Source: Rhizobium sp. G21 (GTDB taxonomy: Bacteria; Pseudomonadota; Alphaproteobacteria; Rhizobiales; Rhizobiaceae). Taken from it: 64,000 nt of DNA. The translations under genes were made by a program, and so were the position numbers. The stretch covers positions 2,427,501 through 2,491,500 of the forward strand of contig NZ_JACFXW010000001.1 of NCBI RefSeq assembly GCF_014158035.1. Direction: 5' to 3'. Positions 40,701-51,507 of the stretch are shown in pieces. Numbering within the stretch: the stretch's first letter is position 1; every line of letters begins with the position of its first letter. The notes below the pieces were generated by a model. That model saw only the letters and a list, made by a program, of their open reading frames with translations. It had not been told where the DNA came from and made no database searches.

Positions 40701-40972
40701 TGAGGCCGGGCCGCAATTTCAAGGTCGATTGCGTCAACAACGAGAAATCCACCAAGACCAAGCCGGAAGACCGGCGTGCGGCGGATGAACTCGCCACCGA
40801 GGCGCTGTTGCAGCTCGCCAAGCTGACGGCGGCGTTGAAGACCGGCAAAGCCGGATTCAAATCCCGTGTCGCGCCGTTCCGCGACAGCGATCATGGCGGC
40901 GATTACGATCATCTCGCCCGGGTGGCCGAATGGTCCTCCGCCGACAGCGACGAGGAGTCCGGCGATGAGTGA
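37789..40972 (+). CDS. addB: AddB subunit of the AddAB helicase-nuclease (two frameshifts)
   Basis: About 1,061 residues, the alphaproteobacterial size. The N-terminal part (LYLPTRRA, EAITAL-type segments such as NEREEALAAAIALKLAL) is an inactive helicase-like domain. The C-terminal nuclease has ERGNLYHAVVERFV and the PD-(D/E)XK core SGRADRIDLRKDGRADIIDYKTG. The frame breaks at ~37955 within a CG repeat (one base short) and at ~39084 (CAGGAGCGC for CAGGGAGCGC). With AddA it resects double-strand breaks for RecA. The frame overlaps addA by 8 bases. Confidence 0.92.
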
Positions 40973-43900
40973 GGCCGCGACGACAACGCCGCTCAGCGAA
41001 ACGACGCTTCTCCAGAACGCCGCATCCTCGCCGGGAATGTCGGTCTGGGTGTCGGCCAATGCCGGCTCGGGCAAGACGCATGTGCTGACCCAGCGCGTCA
41101 TCCGGCTAATGCTGAACGGCACCAGGCCCTCGGCCATTCTCTGCCTGACCTACACAAAGGCAGCGGCGTCGGAAATGTCGAACCGAGTGTTCGAGAAACT
41201 GTCGCGCTGGACGGCGCTCGACGACGAGCAACTGGCGCGCGATATCGCGGCAATGGAGGGCGAAACGCCCTCCGCCTTCAAGCTGGCCGAGGCGCGCAAG
41301 CTCTTCGCCCGGGCGCTGGAATCGCCGGGCGGTCTGAAGATCCAGACCATTCACGCCTTCTGCGAATCGCTGCTGCACCAATTCCCGCTGGAGGCGAACG
41401 TCGCCGGTCATTTCAGCGTGCTCGACGACAAGGCGGCGGCGAGCCTGCTGTCGGAAGCGCGCCGCGCACTGCTGACCGCGACGCAGTCCGAGGCGCGATG
41501 AGGCGCTGGCGCGAGCCTTTCACGACGCTTTGTCCATCGCCGACGAAACCGGCCTCGACCGGCTGCTGAACGACCTGATCCAGAACCGCACCGCCATCCG
41601 GCGCTTTCTCGCCACCAGCCGGGAACGTGGCTATGAAGCCGTTCTCGCCCAGTCGCTGGGACTCGAGCCCGGAGCCACGGTGGCGAGCACCGCGGCCCGC
41701 GCCTGGCCGTTAGCCGGATTCTCGCCCGGCGACGTCAAGGCCTATATCGATCTCGCCAATGACAAGGGTGGATCGAAAGCGCAGGGTTGCGCCTATGCGC
41801 TGGGGCTTGCCGCCCGTGAAGAAGATCCGGTCAAGCGGCTGATCATCCTGCGCGAGGGGCTGCTGAAAGCGACGGACGAGGCGCCCTATGCGGAAAGCAC
41901 CTATGCCAACAAGGATATGCGCAACCGCGACGCCGGCCTCATCGACCGGCTGATCGGCGCGACGGGATGGCTGGCGCGGATCTGGCAGGACTACAAGACC
42001 GCCCGGCTTTATGGCGCGACGCTCTCGGCCCTGATCCTCGGGGAAAGGCTGATCGACAATTACGAGGCGCTCAAGAAAGAGCGCAGCTTCCTCGATTTCG
42101 AGGATTTCATCACCCGCACCGAAGCGCTGCTGAAGAAAGAGGGCATCGGGCCCTGGGTGCATTACAAGCTCGACCAGGGCATCGACCATATTCTGGTGGA
42201 CGAGGCGCAGGATACGAGCCCGGCGCAATGGGAAATCATCCGCTCGCTGACCGAGGATTTCTTCGCTGGCGAAAGCGCGCGAGCGCTGAACCGCACCATC
42301 TTCGTGGTCGGCGACGAGAAGCAGTCGATCTACTCCTTCCAAGGCGCGCGGCCCGAGCGTTTCGCCGAAGAGCGCAGTCTGACCAAGCGCCGCGCCGAAG
42401 AAGGCGAACGGGCCTTTCGTCCGATCAATCTGCATGTTTCCTTCCGCTCGACCGAGGATGTGCTGACGGCGGTGGACAGGGTGTTCGCCGACCCCGCCAA
42501 TGCCCGGGGGCTGAGCGCGATGGGCGATCCTGTCGTGCATGTCTCCAACCGCATCGGCCAGGCGGGCCGTGTCGATCTATGGGAGACGATTGCGGAGGAA
42601 ACCAGCGCCGAAGAGGACGAGGACTGGCTCGCTCCCTTCGACCGCGTGGCCGAACGGTCGGCGGCGGCCGAACTCGCCCGGCGCGTGGCGGCCTCGATCG
42701 AGGCGATGGCGGGCAAGCAGACCGTGGTGGAGCGCGACGGCAGCGTGCGTCTCATTCGACCGGGCGACATCCTCGTGCTGGTGCGCAAGCGCGACGCCTT
42801 TGCGCTGACCTTGTCGCGCGAATTGAAGAAGGGCGGCCGCGTGGCGGTGGCGGGGGCCGACCGTCTGGTGCTGTCGAGCCATATCGCCGTGCAGGACCTG
42901 ATGGCGCTCGGTCGCTTCCTGATCCTGACCGAGGACGATCTGTCGCTTGCGGCGCTGATCAAATCTCCTCTCGTCAATCTCGACGAAGACGCGCTTTGAA
43001 CTGGCGGCGGAGCGCAGTCCGGCGGAAAGCCTGTGGCAGCGGCTGAATGCGCTAGCCGAGACATCCGCGCGCTGGCGGACGGCGCGCGACCGGCTGGACA
43101 CCTGGCGAAAGATGGCCTGTTCGCTGCGCCCGCATGATTTCTACGCGCGTCTGCTCGGCTCGGAAGGCGCGCGGCGGCTGTTCCTGGCCCGCTTCGGCGC
43201 CGAAGTGAGCGACGTGCTCGACGAATTCCTGAGCTTCGCGCTCGATCACGAACAGGCCGGGCTTCCGGGGCTCGCCACCTTCCTCGCGACGATGGAGGAG
43301 GATTCTCCCGAGATCAAACGCGAGCAGGACAAAGGCCGCGACGAGGTGCGGATCATGACCGTGCACGCCTCCAAGGGGTTGGGCGCCGGTGGTCTTCCTC
43401 GTCGACAGCGGCGGCAAGCCCTTCGACAAGACGCTTCTGCCGCGCATGCGCATCGTCGAGCGCGGCGCGGGCGCGGCCAGCCTGCCGCTCTGGTATCCCA
43501 ATCGCGATTTCCAATGCCCTGTGATCACCGCCGACGAGGCGAGGCTCGGCGCGAGCGCGGAAGAGGAATATCGCCGGCTGCTCTATGTCGGCATGACGCG
43601 TGCGTCGGACCGGCTGGTGCTGGCGAGCTATCGCAAAAAGCGGGAAAATGCCGGGACATGGTCCGAGATCGTGCGGACGGCGTTGACGGCGGATGAGAGC
43701 CGTTGCCGGCCTGAAACCTTCCGCGCCGGCGCGCTGGAATGGCAGGGCTGGACCTGGCGCCGGCATGCCGGCGGAGACGTTGAGGCGACGGTCGAGACCG
43801 GAAAGGTCGAGACGCGACCGCTGACGCCGAGAGAGCCGCCGCCGGGGCTTTACGCGCCGCTTCCGCCGCTTGCCGATCTGCCGCGGCCGCTCGCGCCGTC

Positions 43901-44504
43901 GGGCGCGCATGCGGTGATCGACGAGAGCGCCGGCGACGCGGTTGTGAGATCGCTGCTGTTCGACCCGAAGCGCTCGGGCTCAGGCGCGCAGACGCGCGGC
44001 AAGATCATGCACCGGCTGCTGCAGACGCTGCCCGAATTCGAGGAGACGGAAAGGCCTGAGGCTGCGGAGCGCTATCTGTCGCGGGCCGCGCCGGATTGGA
44101 GCGAGGCGGAGCGGATGCGTATCGCCGTCCAGGCGCTCGACATTCTCGACGATCCCGAGCTTACCTTCCTGCATCATGCCGACACCAAGGCCGAAGTGTC
44201 GATCATGGGTGAGATCAGCCTTGGGGGACGCGCCTTCGCCGTCTCCGGCCGGATCGACCGGATGGGGCGCGACGACAAGGGCGTGTTCATCCTCGATTAC
44301 AAGACCAATCTGTCGCCGCCGGAGCGCAGGGAGGACATTCCCTTTGCCCATCGCGCCCAGCTCGCGCTCTATCGCTCGGTTTTGGAATCTATTTTTCCGG
44401 GCGAAACCGTCCGCTGCCTGCTGCTCTACACCGAGGGACCACAGCTTTATTCTCTGACGGAGGCCGAAGTTGAAAAAGCTCTGCTTGATATTTTGGCTCG
44501 ATGA
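40965..44504 (+). CDS. addA: AddA subunit of the AddAB helicase-nuclease (three frameshifts)
   Basis: About 1,180 residues, UvrD-type helicase plus nuclease. Walker A is ANAGSGKTHVLT (~31); then LTYTKAAASEM, the motif II region ILVDEAQDTSPAQWEII, GDEKQSIYSFQGA, TVHASKG and YVGMTRASDRL; the nuclease is SGRIDRM...FILDYKTN near the C-terminus. Breaks at ~41496, ~42995 and ~43379 each shift by +1 (two bases missing or one extra). At 43379 the expected GLEAPVVFL needs TTGGAGGCG where TTGGGCG is seen, so two bases appear to be missing. Confidence 0.92.
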
Positions 44505-44599
44505 TTTAGGTCATTGAACCGATCCCGGCGCATGACCACATATGTGTCCGAACAAGTCTGGGCGGCCTGCAATGATCCGCCCCAAGAAGGAGATTTCCG

Positions 44600-44920
44600 A
44601 TGGCCACCGTCAAAGTCGACGTGAACAATTTCCAGGAAGAAGTGCTCAACTCCGCCGAGCCGGTGGTGGTGGACTTCTGGGCCGAATGGTGCGGCCCGTG
44701 CAAGATGATCGCGCCGGCGCTCGAAGAACTCGCCTCGGAATATGCCGGCAAGGTGAAGATCGCCAAGCTGAACATCGACGAAAATCCGCAGCTCGCCGCC
44801 CAGTTCGGTGTCCGCTCGATCCCGACGCTGGCGATGTTCAAGGCCGGCCAGGTCGCCGATATCAAGGTTGGCGCTTCGCCCAAGACCGCGCTGACCGCCT
44901 GGATCTCCGGCGCCGCCTGA
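44600..44920 (+). CDS. trxA: Thioredoxin
   Basis: 106-residue classic thioredoxin. The redox site is [13 protein letters not shown] with Cys31 and Cys34; the cis-Pro loop is [11 protein letters not shown] reductant for ribonucleotide reductase and other enzymes. It lies 95 bases after addA, in the same place as in other rhizobia. Confidence 0.98.
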   Translation: MATVKVDVNNFQEEVLNSAEPVVVDFWAEWCGPCKMIAPALEELASEYAGKVKIAKLNIDENPQLAAQFGVRSIPTLAMFKAGQVADIKVGASPKTALTAWISGAA

Positions 44921-44946
44921 TACTTCTATCTGAGATATGACGATGG

Positions 44947-44970
44947 AGCCCGGCCTCGCGCCGGGCTTTG
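44947..44970. terminator. Bidirectional terminator between trxA and folC
   Basis: Perfect 8-bp stem AGCCCGGC (44947-44954) with GCCGGGCT (44960-44967) followed by TTTG; convergent genes on both sides. Confidence 0.85.
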
Positions 44971-46311
44971 TCATTCCGGCAGGGTGGCGTTGTCTTCGAG
45001 CACCGTGCCGGCGAAATAGAGCGAACCGCCGATGAGGATGCGCGGGGGAACCGCATCGGTTTCGGTTTCGACCGCGATCTGGCTGAGGGCCGCGGCGGTG
45101 GAGGTCGCCGGTTCGGCGCGGAGGCCGGCTTCGACGGCGTCATGGGCAAGCGTGACGGGATCGAGGCCTGCGTCGGAACTGCGGATCGCCACCGTATAGA
45201 CCTTGTGGGCCAGGCCTTCGAAGGCCTCGAAATAGCCCTTGGGATCCTTGGTGTTGATCATGCCGGTGACGAGATAGAGCGGGCGCGGCTCGCGCTCCTC
45301 GAAGGACACCATGGCTTCGGCGACGGCGCGGCCGCCATGCGGATTATGGCCACCATCCAGCCAGATTTCCGCGCCCGGCGGCGCGAAGGGAATGAGATTG
45401 CCGGTTTTGAGTCGCTGCAGGCGCGCCGGCCAGCTGACCGACTTCATCGCCTGGGCGACCACCTCTTCGCTGAGCGCGAAGCCGGCGCTTTTCACGGCGC
45501 GGATGGCGGCGGCGGCATTGGCGATCTGGTGGCGGCCCGGCAGGGCCGGCAGCGGCAGATCCATCAGCCCGTCGTCATCCTGATAGACGAGACGGCCGTT
45601 TTCCTCATAGGCGAAGTAATCCTGGCCATAGACGGCAGGGTCGACGCCGGCGCGTTCGGCTTTTTTGACCAAGACGTCGAGGGCCGCCGGATCTTCCTGC
45701 TTGCCGAGCACGACCGGGCGGCGGCGCTTGATGATGCCGGCCTTGGCGGCGGCGATCTGTTCGATCGTGTCGCCAAGCCAGGCCTGATGATCGAGCGCGA
45801 TGGGCATGATCAGCGACACGGCGGGATGATCGAAGACATTGGTGGCGTCGAATTCGCCGCCCAGACCCACTTCGATCACGGCGGCGTCGGCCGGATGTTC
45901 GGAAAAGAGGATGAAGATCACCGCCGTCAGCAATTCGAAGACGGTGATCGGCTGGCCGGCATTGGTCTGTTCAGCGCGGAGAACCGCGTCCAGCAGCTTT
46001 TCGTCGGAGACGAGACGACCGCCGCCGGGGGCGCCGAGGCGGTAGCGCTCATGCCAGCGCACCAGATGCGGCGACGTATGAACATGGCAAGTCAGGCCGG
46101 CGGCCTCGATCAGCGCGCGCGAAAAGGCTGTCGCCGATCCCTTGCCATTGGTGCCGGCGATGTGGATCACCGGCGGCAACCTGTCCTGCGGGCGGCCGAG
46201 ATCGTCGAGAAGCCGGCGGATGCGATCCAGCGACAGATCGAAGCCGCGCGGATAGATGCCGAGGAGACGTTCGATCTCCTGTTCGGCGCGGCTCGGTTGC
46301 GTCGCGGTCAT
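44971..46311 (-). CDS. folC: Dihydrofolate/folylpolyglutamate synthase
   Basis: 446 residues; adds glutamate to dihydropteroate or folate. P-loop HIAGTNGKGSATAFSRAL (~48), VIEVGLGGEFDATNV, ALDHQAWLGDTIEQIA (metal-binding His) and the C-terminal LDGGHNPHG. Mur-ligase fold. Downstream of accD by 21 bases and probably the last gene of the trp-accD-folC unit. Confidence 0.96.
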   Translation of the reverse strand: MTATQPSRAEQEIERLLGIYPRGFDLSLDRIRRLLDDLGRPQDRLPPVIHIAGTNGKGSATAFSRALIEAAGLTCHVHTSPHLVRWHERYRLGAPGGGRLVSDEKLLDAVLRAEQTNAGQPITVFELLTAVIFILFSEHPADAAVIEVGLGGEFDATNVFDHPAVSLIMPIALDHQAWLGDTIEQIAAAKAGIIKRRRPVVLGKQEDPAALDVLVKKAERAGVDPAVYGQDYFAYEENGRLVYQDDDGLMDLPLPALPGRHQIANAAAAIRAVKSAGFALSEEVVAQAMKSVSWPARLQRLKTGNLIPFAPPGAEIWLDGGHNPHGGRAVAEAMVSFEEREPRPLYLVTGMINTKDPKGYFEAFEGLAHKVYTVAIRSSDAGLDPVTLAHDAVEAGLRAEPATSTAAALSQIAVETETDAVPPRILIGGSLYFAGTVLEDNATLPE

Positions 46312-46332
46312 GGCCCCTCCCCGGTCCGGATC

Positions 46333-47211
46333 TTATGCCGCTTCGGCGACGACGTCGGGCAGATTGAGCATCATGCGGGTCAGCCGCGCCAGCGTGTCGG
46401 GAATGTCGTGACGGCGAATGACCATGTCGACCATGCCGTGTTCGAGCAGATATTCCGAGGTCTGGAAGCCTTCCGGCAGTTTTTCGCGGATGGTCTGCTC
46501 GATGACGCGCTTGCCGGCGAAGCAGATTTCCGCGCCGGGTTCGGCGAGATGGACATCGCCCAGCATGGCGTAGGAGGCGGTGACGCCGCCGGTGGTGGGA
46601 TTGGTCAGCACGACGAAATAGGGAAGGCCGGCTTCCTTCAGCATTTCCACCGCCACCGTGGTGCGCGGCAGCTGCATCAGCGACAGGATGCCTTCCTGCA
46701 TGCGAGCGCCGCCCGAAGCCGGGAAAATCACCAGCGGGCAATGCTCGGCGATGGCGCGCTCGAAGGCCTTGATGATGGCTTCGCCGGCGGCGAGGCCGAG
46801 CGAGCCGCCCATGAAGGCGAATTCATGCACGACGCCGACCATCTTGACGCCGCGCACGAGGCCGACGCCGGCGAGGATCGTGTCTTCCTGGCTGGTCTTG
46901 GCGCGACCATCCTTGAGGCGGTCGGCATATTTCTTGGAATCGCGGAACTTGAGGGGATCCTGCGGCACTTTCGGCTGCGGGAGAGCCTCGTAGCGGCCAT
47001 CGTCGAACAGGTCGGCCAGTCGTTCCTTAGCCGGCATCTTCATGTGATAGCCGGAATTCGGAATGACCCATTTGTTGGCTTCCAATTCCTTGTGGAAGAC
47101 CATTTCGCCCGTCTCCGGGCATTTGATCCAGAGATTCTCGGGCACGTCGGCGGTGGGCCGACCGAGCATGGAATTGATCTTCGGACGGACGAAATTGGTG
47201 ATCCAGTTCAT
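46333..47211 (-). CDS. accD: Acetyl-CoA carboxylase carboxyltransferase beta subunit
   Basis: 292 residues; with AccA transfers carboxyl from biotin to acetyl-CoA, the first step of fatty acid synthesis. Carboxyltransferase motifs are [26 protein letters not shown] and [17 protein letters not shown]. The N-terminal zinc ribbon is degenerate: only Cys31 remains, while the other three ligand positions are Thr34, Ile50 and Ser53 (KCPETGEMV...IPNSGYH). This appears to be a rhizobial trait rather than an error, because the frame is intact around it. Confidence 0.96.
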   Translation of the reverse strand: MNWITNFVRPKINSMLGRPTADVPENLWIKCPETGEMVFHKELEANKWVIPNSGYHMKMPAKERLADLFDDGRYEALPQPKVPQDPLKFRDSKKYADRLKDGRAKTSQEDTILAGVGLVRGVKMVGVVHEFAFMGGSLGLAAGEAIIKAFERAIAEHCPLVIFPASGGARMQEGILSLMQLPRTTVAVEMLKEAGLPYFVVLTNPTTGGVTASYAMLGDVHLAEPGAEICFAGKRVIEQTIREKLPEGFQTSEYLLEHGMVDMVIRRHDIPDTLARLTRMMLNLPDVVAEAA

Positions 47212-47257
47212 GGCTCAAACTCCTGACCGGGGGCGTTTCCGCCCCGATATGGCTGTT

Positions 47258-48100
47258 TTACTCGGCGGCGGCTGCAAGGCGGGCGGCGCGCACGCCGGTG
47301 GACAGGCCGTTGACGAAAGTGACGACCGCCTGGACCGTATCGGCCGTGGCGCGGCCTTCCTTGTCCAGTGAGGTCGCGACCTGGTTGATGATGGCGGTGC
47401 CGACCACGACGCCATCGGCGGCCGCGCCGATCAGCCGGGCGTGTTCGGCGGTCTTGACGCCGAAGCCGACGCAAACCGGCAGGTCGGTATGGCTCTTGAT
47501 GCGGCGCACCGCGCCGGCGATCAGCGAGGGATCCGGCAGTGCAGACCCCGTGATGCCATTCATCGAGACGTAATAGACGAAGCCCGACGTATTGGTCAGC
47601 ACCTTGGGCAGGCGCTTGTCGTCGGTGGTGGGCGTGGTCAGGCGGATGAAATTGACGCCCTTGCGGATGGCCGGGATGCAGAGTTCGTCATCCATCTCGA
47701 CCGGGAGATCGACGATGATGAGGCCATCGATGCCGGCGTCCACCGCGTCATCGAGGAAACGTTCGACGCCATAGATATAGATGGGATTGTAATAGCCCAT
47801 CAGCACGATCGGCGTGGTCTGGTCGTTCTCACGGAATTCGCGCGCCATCTGGATGGTCTTGGCCAGCGAGTGACCGTTCTTCAGCGCCCGCTGGCCGGCG
47901 AGCTGGATGGCCGGGCCATCCGCCATCGGATCGGAAAACGGCGCGCCGAGCTCGATGATGTCGGCGCCGGCGCCCGGTAGCGCCTTCATGATCTCGAGCG
48001 AGGTCTGGTAATCCGGGTCGCCCGCCATGAAATAGGTGACGAGCGCGGGCCGACCCTCAGCCTTGAGGTCGGCGAATTTCTTGTCCATGCGTGCGGTCAT
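47258..48100 (-). CDS. trpA: Tryptophan synthase alpha chain
   Basis: 280 residues; cleaves indole-3-glycerol phosphate to indole. The catalytic Glu and Asp lie in [16 protein letters not shown] and [20 protein letters not shown] and [11 protein letters not shown] form the phosphate site. Six bases after trpB. Confidence 0.97.
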   Translation of the reverse strand: MTARMDKKFADLKAEGRPALVTYFMAGDPDYQTSLEIMKALPGAGADIIELGAPFSDPMADGPAIQLAGQRALKNGHSLAKTIQMAREFRENDQTTPIVLMGYYNPIYIYGVERFLDDAVDAGIDGLIIVDLPVEMDDELCIPAIRKGVNFIRLTTPTTDDKRLPKVLTNTSGFVYYVSMNGITGSALPDPSLIAGAVRRIKSHTDLPVCVGFGVKTAEHARLIGAAADGVVVGTAIINQVATSLDKEGRATADTVQAVVTFVNGLSTGVRAARLAAAAE

Positions 48101-48105
48101 CGCGA

Positions 48106-49326
48106 TCAGAGCCCCATTCCCAAAATCTTGCCGACTGTAAAGATGTCCTTGTCGCCGCGGCCGCAGAGATTCATCAGGATGATCTCGTCCTTGCCCATTT
48201 TCGGCGCGCGCTTGACGACTTCGGCGAGCGCATGGCTCGGCTCGAGCGCCGGGATGATGCCTTCGGTGCGGGTGAGCAGCTGGAAGGCGGCGAGCGCCTC
48301 ATCATCCATGATCGGCACATATTCGGCGCGGCCCATGTCCTTCAGCCAGGAATGTTCGGGGCCGATGCCGGGATAATCGAGACCGGCGGAGATGGAATGG
48401 CCTTCCTTGATCTGGCCGTCGCCGTCCTGCAGCAGATAGGTGCGGTTGCCATGCAGAACGCCCGGCGATCCGGCCGTCAGCGAGGCGCAATGTTCTTCCC
48501 CGTCCAGGCCCTTGCCGCCGGCTTCGACCCCGACGATGCGGACCGACTTGTCGTCGAGGAAGGGATGGAAGAGGCCGATGGCGTTGGAGCCGCCGCCGAC
48601 GGCCGCGACCAGCATGTCGGGCAGACGGCCTTCGGCGGCCAGCATCTGCTCGCGCGCCTCGCGGCCGATGACCGACTGGAATTCGCGCACCATTTCCGGA
48701 TAGGGATGCGGCCCGGCGGCGGTGCCGATCATGTAATAGGTGTCGTCGACATTGGTGACCCAGTCGCGCAGCGCCTCGTTCATGGCGTCCTTCAGCGTGC
48801 CGTTGCCGGCGGAGACCGGGATCACTTCGGCGCCGAGCAGCTTCATGCGGAACACGTTTGGCGCCTGACGCTCGACATCGGTCGCGCCCATATAGACGAC
48901 GCAGGGCAGGCCGAAGCGGGCGGCCACGGTGGCCGAGGCGACGCCGTGCTGGCCGGCGCCGGTTTCGGCGATGATGCGGGTCTTGCCCATGCGCTTGGCG
49001 AGCAGGATCTGGCCGATGCAGTTGTTGATCTTGTGCGAACCGGTGTGGTTGAGCTCGTCGCGCTTGAAATAGACTTTCGCGCCGCCGAGCTCGGCCGTCA
49101 GGCGTTCGGCGAAATAGAGCGGGCTCGGGCGGCCGATATAATGCGTGCCGAGATTGGCGAGCTCGGCCTGGAATTCCGGATCGGTCTTGGCCTTGTTCCA
49201 CTCCGCCTGCAGATCGAGGATCAGCGGCATCAGGGTCTCGGCCACGAAGCGGCCGCCATAAATGCCAAAACGGCCGTCTTCATCCGGTCCGGCGCGGTAG
49301 GAATTGGGCTTTGCGATCTCGTTCAC
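48106..49326 (-). CDS. trpB: Tryptophan synthase beta chain
   Basis: 406 residues, PLP enzyme joining indole and serine. The cofactor Lys is in [14 protein letters not shown]; the phosphate loop is [21 protein letters not shown] carries the catalytic Glu. It lies between trpF and trpA with 11- and 5-base spacers. Confidence 0.98.
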   Translation of the reverse strand: MNEIAKPNSYRAGPDEDGRFGIYGGRFVAETLMPLILDLQAEWNKAKTDPEFQAELANLGTHYIGRPSPLYFAERLTAELGGAKVYFKRDELNHTGSHKINNCIGQILLAKRMGKTRIIAETGAGQHGVASATVAARFGLPCVVYMGATDVERQAPNVFRMKLLGAEVIPVSAGNGTLKDAMNEALRDWVTNVDDTYYMIGTAAGPHPYPEMVREFQSVIGREAREQMLAAEGRLPDMLVAAVGGGSNAIGLFHPFLDDKSVRIVGVEAGGKGLDGEEHCASLTAGSPGVLHGNRTYLLQDGDGQIKEGHSISAGLDYPGIGPEHSWLKDMGRAEYVPIMDDEALAAFQLLTRTEGIIPALEPSHALAEVVKRAPKMGKDEIILMNLCGRGDKDIFTVGKILGMGL

Positions 49327-49337
49327 GCGTTTTCTCC

Positions 49338-49991
49338 TCAGGCCGCCTGCGTCGCGCGACGCACAGCGGCGAAAAATTCGTCCATTTTCGCCAGGTCCTT
49401 GACGCCGGGGGCGGATTCTACGCCCGACGACACGTCGATTCCCCTGGGACGGGCGATGCGGATGGCCTCGCCGACATTGTCTTTCGTCAGTCCGCCCGAC
49501 AGCATGTAATCCACCGAAGGATCGAGCGCCGTCAGCAACGACCAGTCGAAGCTGACGCCGTTGCCGCCGGGGAGCTCGGAGCCTTTGGGCGGCTTGGCGT
49601 CGAACAGATAGCGGTTTGCGAGCCCATCATAGGGCTCGATCCGCGCCAGATCCTCCGACGTCGACACCGACAAGGCCTTCATGACAGGCAGACCCGTCAT
49701 GGCTTTTACGGTGAGAACCCGGTCAGGGCTCTCCGTACCGTGCAATTGCAGAATATCGGGCTTGATCATGGCGATCAGTTCGTCGAGATCGTCGTCATCG
49801 GCATTGACCGACACCGAGACGATCTCGGCGCGGCCGCGCACGCGATCGGCCAGACGGCCGGCGTCGGCGGGCTCGATATGGCGCGGGCTCTTCTCGAAAA
49901 AGATGAACCCGATATGGGTCGCGCCCAGTCGGACGGCGTGATCCACAGCCTCTTCGGTCTTCAATCCGCAGATTTTGATGTCGAGTTTCAT
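49338..49991 (-). CDS. trpF: Phosphoribosylanthranilate isomerase
   Basis: 217-residue barrel. The catalytic Cys is in [11 protein letters not shown] and the Asp in [25 protein letters not shown] and [14 protein letters not shown] are the phosphate-binding loops. ATG 49991 (MKLDIKICG) is preferred to a TTG three codons upstream. First gene of the trpF-trpB-trpA-accD-folC run. Confidence 0.97.
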   Translation of the reverse strand: MKLDIKICGLKTEEAVDHAVRLGATHIGFIFFEKSPRHIEPADAGRLADRVRGRAEIVSVSVNADDDDLDELIAMIKPDILQLHGTESPDRVLTVKAMTGLPVMKALSVSTSEDLARIEPYDGLANRYLFDAKPPKGSELPGGNGVSFDWSLLTALDPSVDYMLSGGLTKDNVGEAIRIARPRGIDVSSGVESAPGVKDLAKMDEFFAAVRRATQAA

Positions 49992-50066
49992 CCGGCCCAA
50001 CTCGCATGAAATGGATAAAGAGTCGAGCCGTTTTTACGCCATCTCCGCGCCGAGAATGCGGCGCAA

Positions 50067-50825
50067 TCAGCCGAAATCATGCACATGAAGCATCGCGCCA
50101 TTGCGCTTCAGCCAGTGCCGCGCCTCCTCCATGCGCGGGCAGAGCCGGGCGCAGATCGCCCAGAAGCGATCGGAATGGTTCATCTCCTTGAGATGGGCAA
50201 CTTCATGGGCGGCGAGGTAATCGAGCACGTAAGACGGCGCCATGATGATGCGCCAGGAGAAGCTGAGCGCGCCGTCATGCGAGCAGGAGCCCCAGCGGCT
50301 TTTCGTGTCTTTGAGCGTGATGCTCTTGATCGTCGCGCCGACCGCGGCGGCATGCGCCTGGGCCCGCGCTTCGAGATCCCGACGCGCCTCGGCCTTCAGA
50401 TAATCCTTGAGCCGCCGGGCGAGATGATCCTCGGCGCCGCCGACGCGAATGACAGCCTCGCCGTCGACCTCCGTGATCTGGGTCAGGCCTCTCAGGAGAC
50501 CGGTGCGTTCGATGCGGTGGGCGACGCCGCGCAGTTGCAGATAGCGGCCTTCGGTCAAGGCGTTCGAACGGGGAAACCGGGCGAGCCGCGTCATCAACCA
50601 GCCTTCGTGGCGGGCGAGGAACTCGTCGATCTCGCGCGACTTCAGGCCGAGGGGCACGGTCAGCTTCAGCGCCTGACCGCCCGGCTCGATGCGCAGCGTG
50701 ATGCGGCGGGCGCGCCGGTCTGGTTTGACGGTGAGCGGCAGAGACCGGCCCGCGACCTCATGGGTGCGAGTGGACGGCGCATTGGGCCGCTCGGGTTTCT
50801 GCAGGAAGGACAGCCGCGACAACAT
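50067..50825 (-). CDS. M48/YgjP-type zinc metallopeptidase
   Basis: 252 residues. The zinc motif is LAAHEVAHLKEMNHSDRFW (HExxH plus a third His) and the upstream block is DTKSRWGSCSHDGALSFSWRI, characteristic of the YgjP/SprT-like (DUF45) group. No membrane segment, so cytosolic. Substrate unknown. Ends shortly before the trpF start on the same strand. Confidence 0.88.
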   Translation of the reverse strand: MLSRLSFLQKPERPNAPSTRTHEVAGRSLPLTVKPDRRARRITLRIEPGGQALKLTVPLGLKSREIDEFLARHEGWLMTRLARFPRSNALTEGRYLQLRGVAHRIERTGLLRGLTQITEVDGEAVIRVGGAEDHLARRLKDYLKAEARRDLEARAQAHAAAVGATIKSITLKDTKSRWGSCSHDGALSFSWRIIMAPSYVLDYLAAHEVAHLKEMNHSDRFWAICARLCPRMEEARHWLKRNGAMLHVHDFG

Positions 50826-50861
50826 GAGACGAGGTCTAGCAGATTCAGCGCGCAAAACAAA

Positions 50862-50888
50862 AGCCGGCGCATGACGCGCCGGCTCGAT
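50862..50888 (-). terminator. Terminator after the DUF2852 gene
   Basis: Perfect stem AGCCGGCGC (50862-50870) with GCGCCGGCT (50876-50884), 5-base loop. On the minus strand it is followed by TTTTGTTTT. Confidence 0.85.
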
Positions 50889-50907
50889 TTGTCGAGACGT
50901 TGATTGC

Positions 50908-51345
50908 TCAGGCGGGATAACCCTGATCGGGCGTATCGACCTGATTGCGGCGCGCCTCGCGGTCACGCATGAAACGGTCGAATTCTTCCTGGTCACGGGC
51001 GCGGCGCAATTCGCGCATATAGGAGTCGAATTCCTCGCGCATCTCGTCGAGCTTGCGGCGCTCTTCTTCGATGCGGTCCAGTTCGGTCTTGCGCCAGTCG
51101 TCAAAGGCCATGTTGCCCGAGGCGAACTGGAAGCCTTTGTCGCGCCAGCGGCCGGAGCGGCAGGCGCGGGCGAAGCCGTCGACACGCGCATTGGCGTCGC
51201 GCTTGAAGGCGCTGAGACGATCGCCGAACAGGATATATGCCAGCATGGCCAATCCAAGCGGCCAGAAGACGACGAAGCCGAGGACCATCAAAGCGATGGT
51301 GGCCGGCGTCCATTCGGGCCGTATGAGAGGGGCGGTGCGGTACAT
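50908..51345 (-). CDS. DUF2852 family membrane protein
   Basis: 145 residues. One or two membrane helices at ~15-42 (TIALMVLGFVVFWPLGLAMLAYILFG), then a charged coiled coil (~85-135, RIEEERRKLDEMREEFDSYM and RRARDQEEFDRFMRDRE). The pattern is that of alphaproteobacterial DUF2852 proteins, of unknown function. Own terminator downstream. Confidence 0.85.
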   Translation of the reverse strand: MYRTAPLIRPEWTPATIALMVLGFVVFWPLGLAMLAYILFGDRLSAFKRDANARVDGFARACRSGRWRDKGFQFASGNMAFDDWRKTELDRIEEERRKLDEMREEFDSYMRELRRARDQEEFDRFMRDREARRNQVDTPDQGYPA

Positions 51346-51507
51346 GATGTCGTTTCCTCACGATTGCCTGGCCCGCAAAAGCGCGGACCATTGCAATCGA
51401 TGTGGGAAACGCCGTGACGCATTCAAGCAGATCTCGGTCGAAATCGGACAAGAGCCTGAAACGTCTTGCGTTTTTCAATGCCTGCTTAAACACGCATAAC
51501 GCGAAAC

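Noticed and set aside
44968..47226. Very long plus-strand open frame opposite folC and accD
   Set aside because: Its content is the mirror of two conserved minus-strand genes, with His/Asp/Gly-rich low-complexity translation and no motif; long antisense frames are expected at this GC content.
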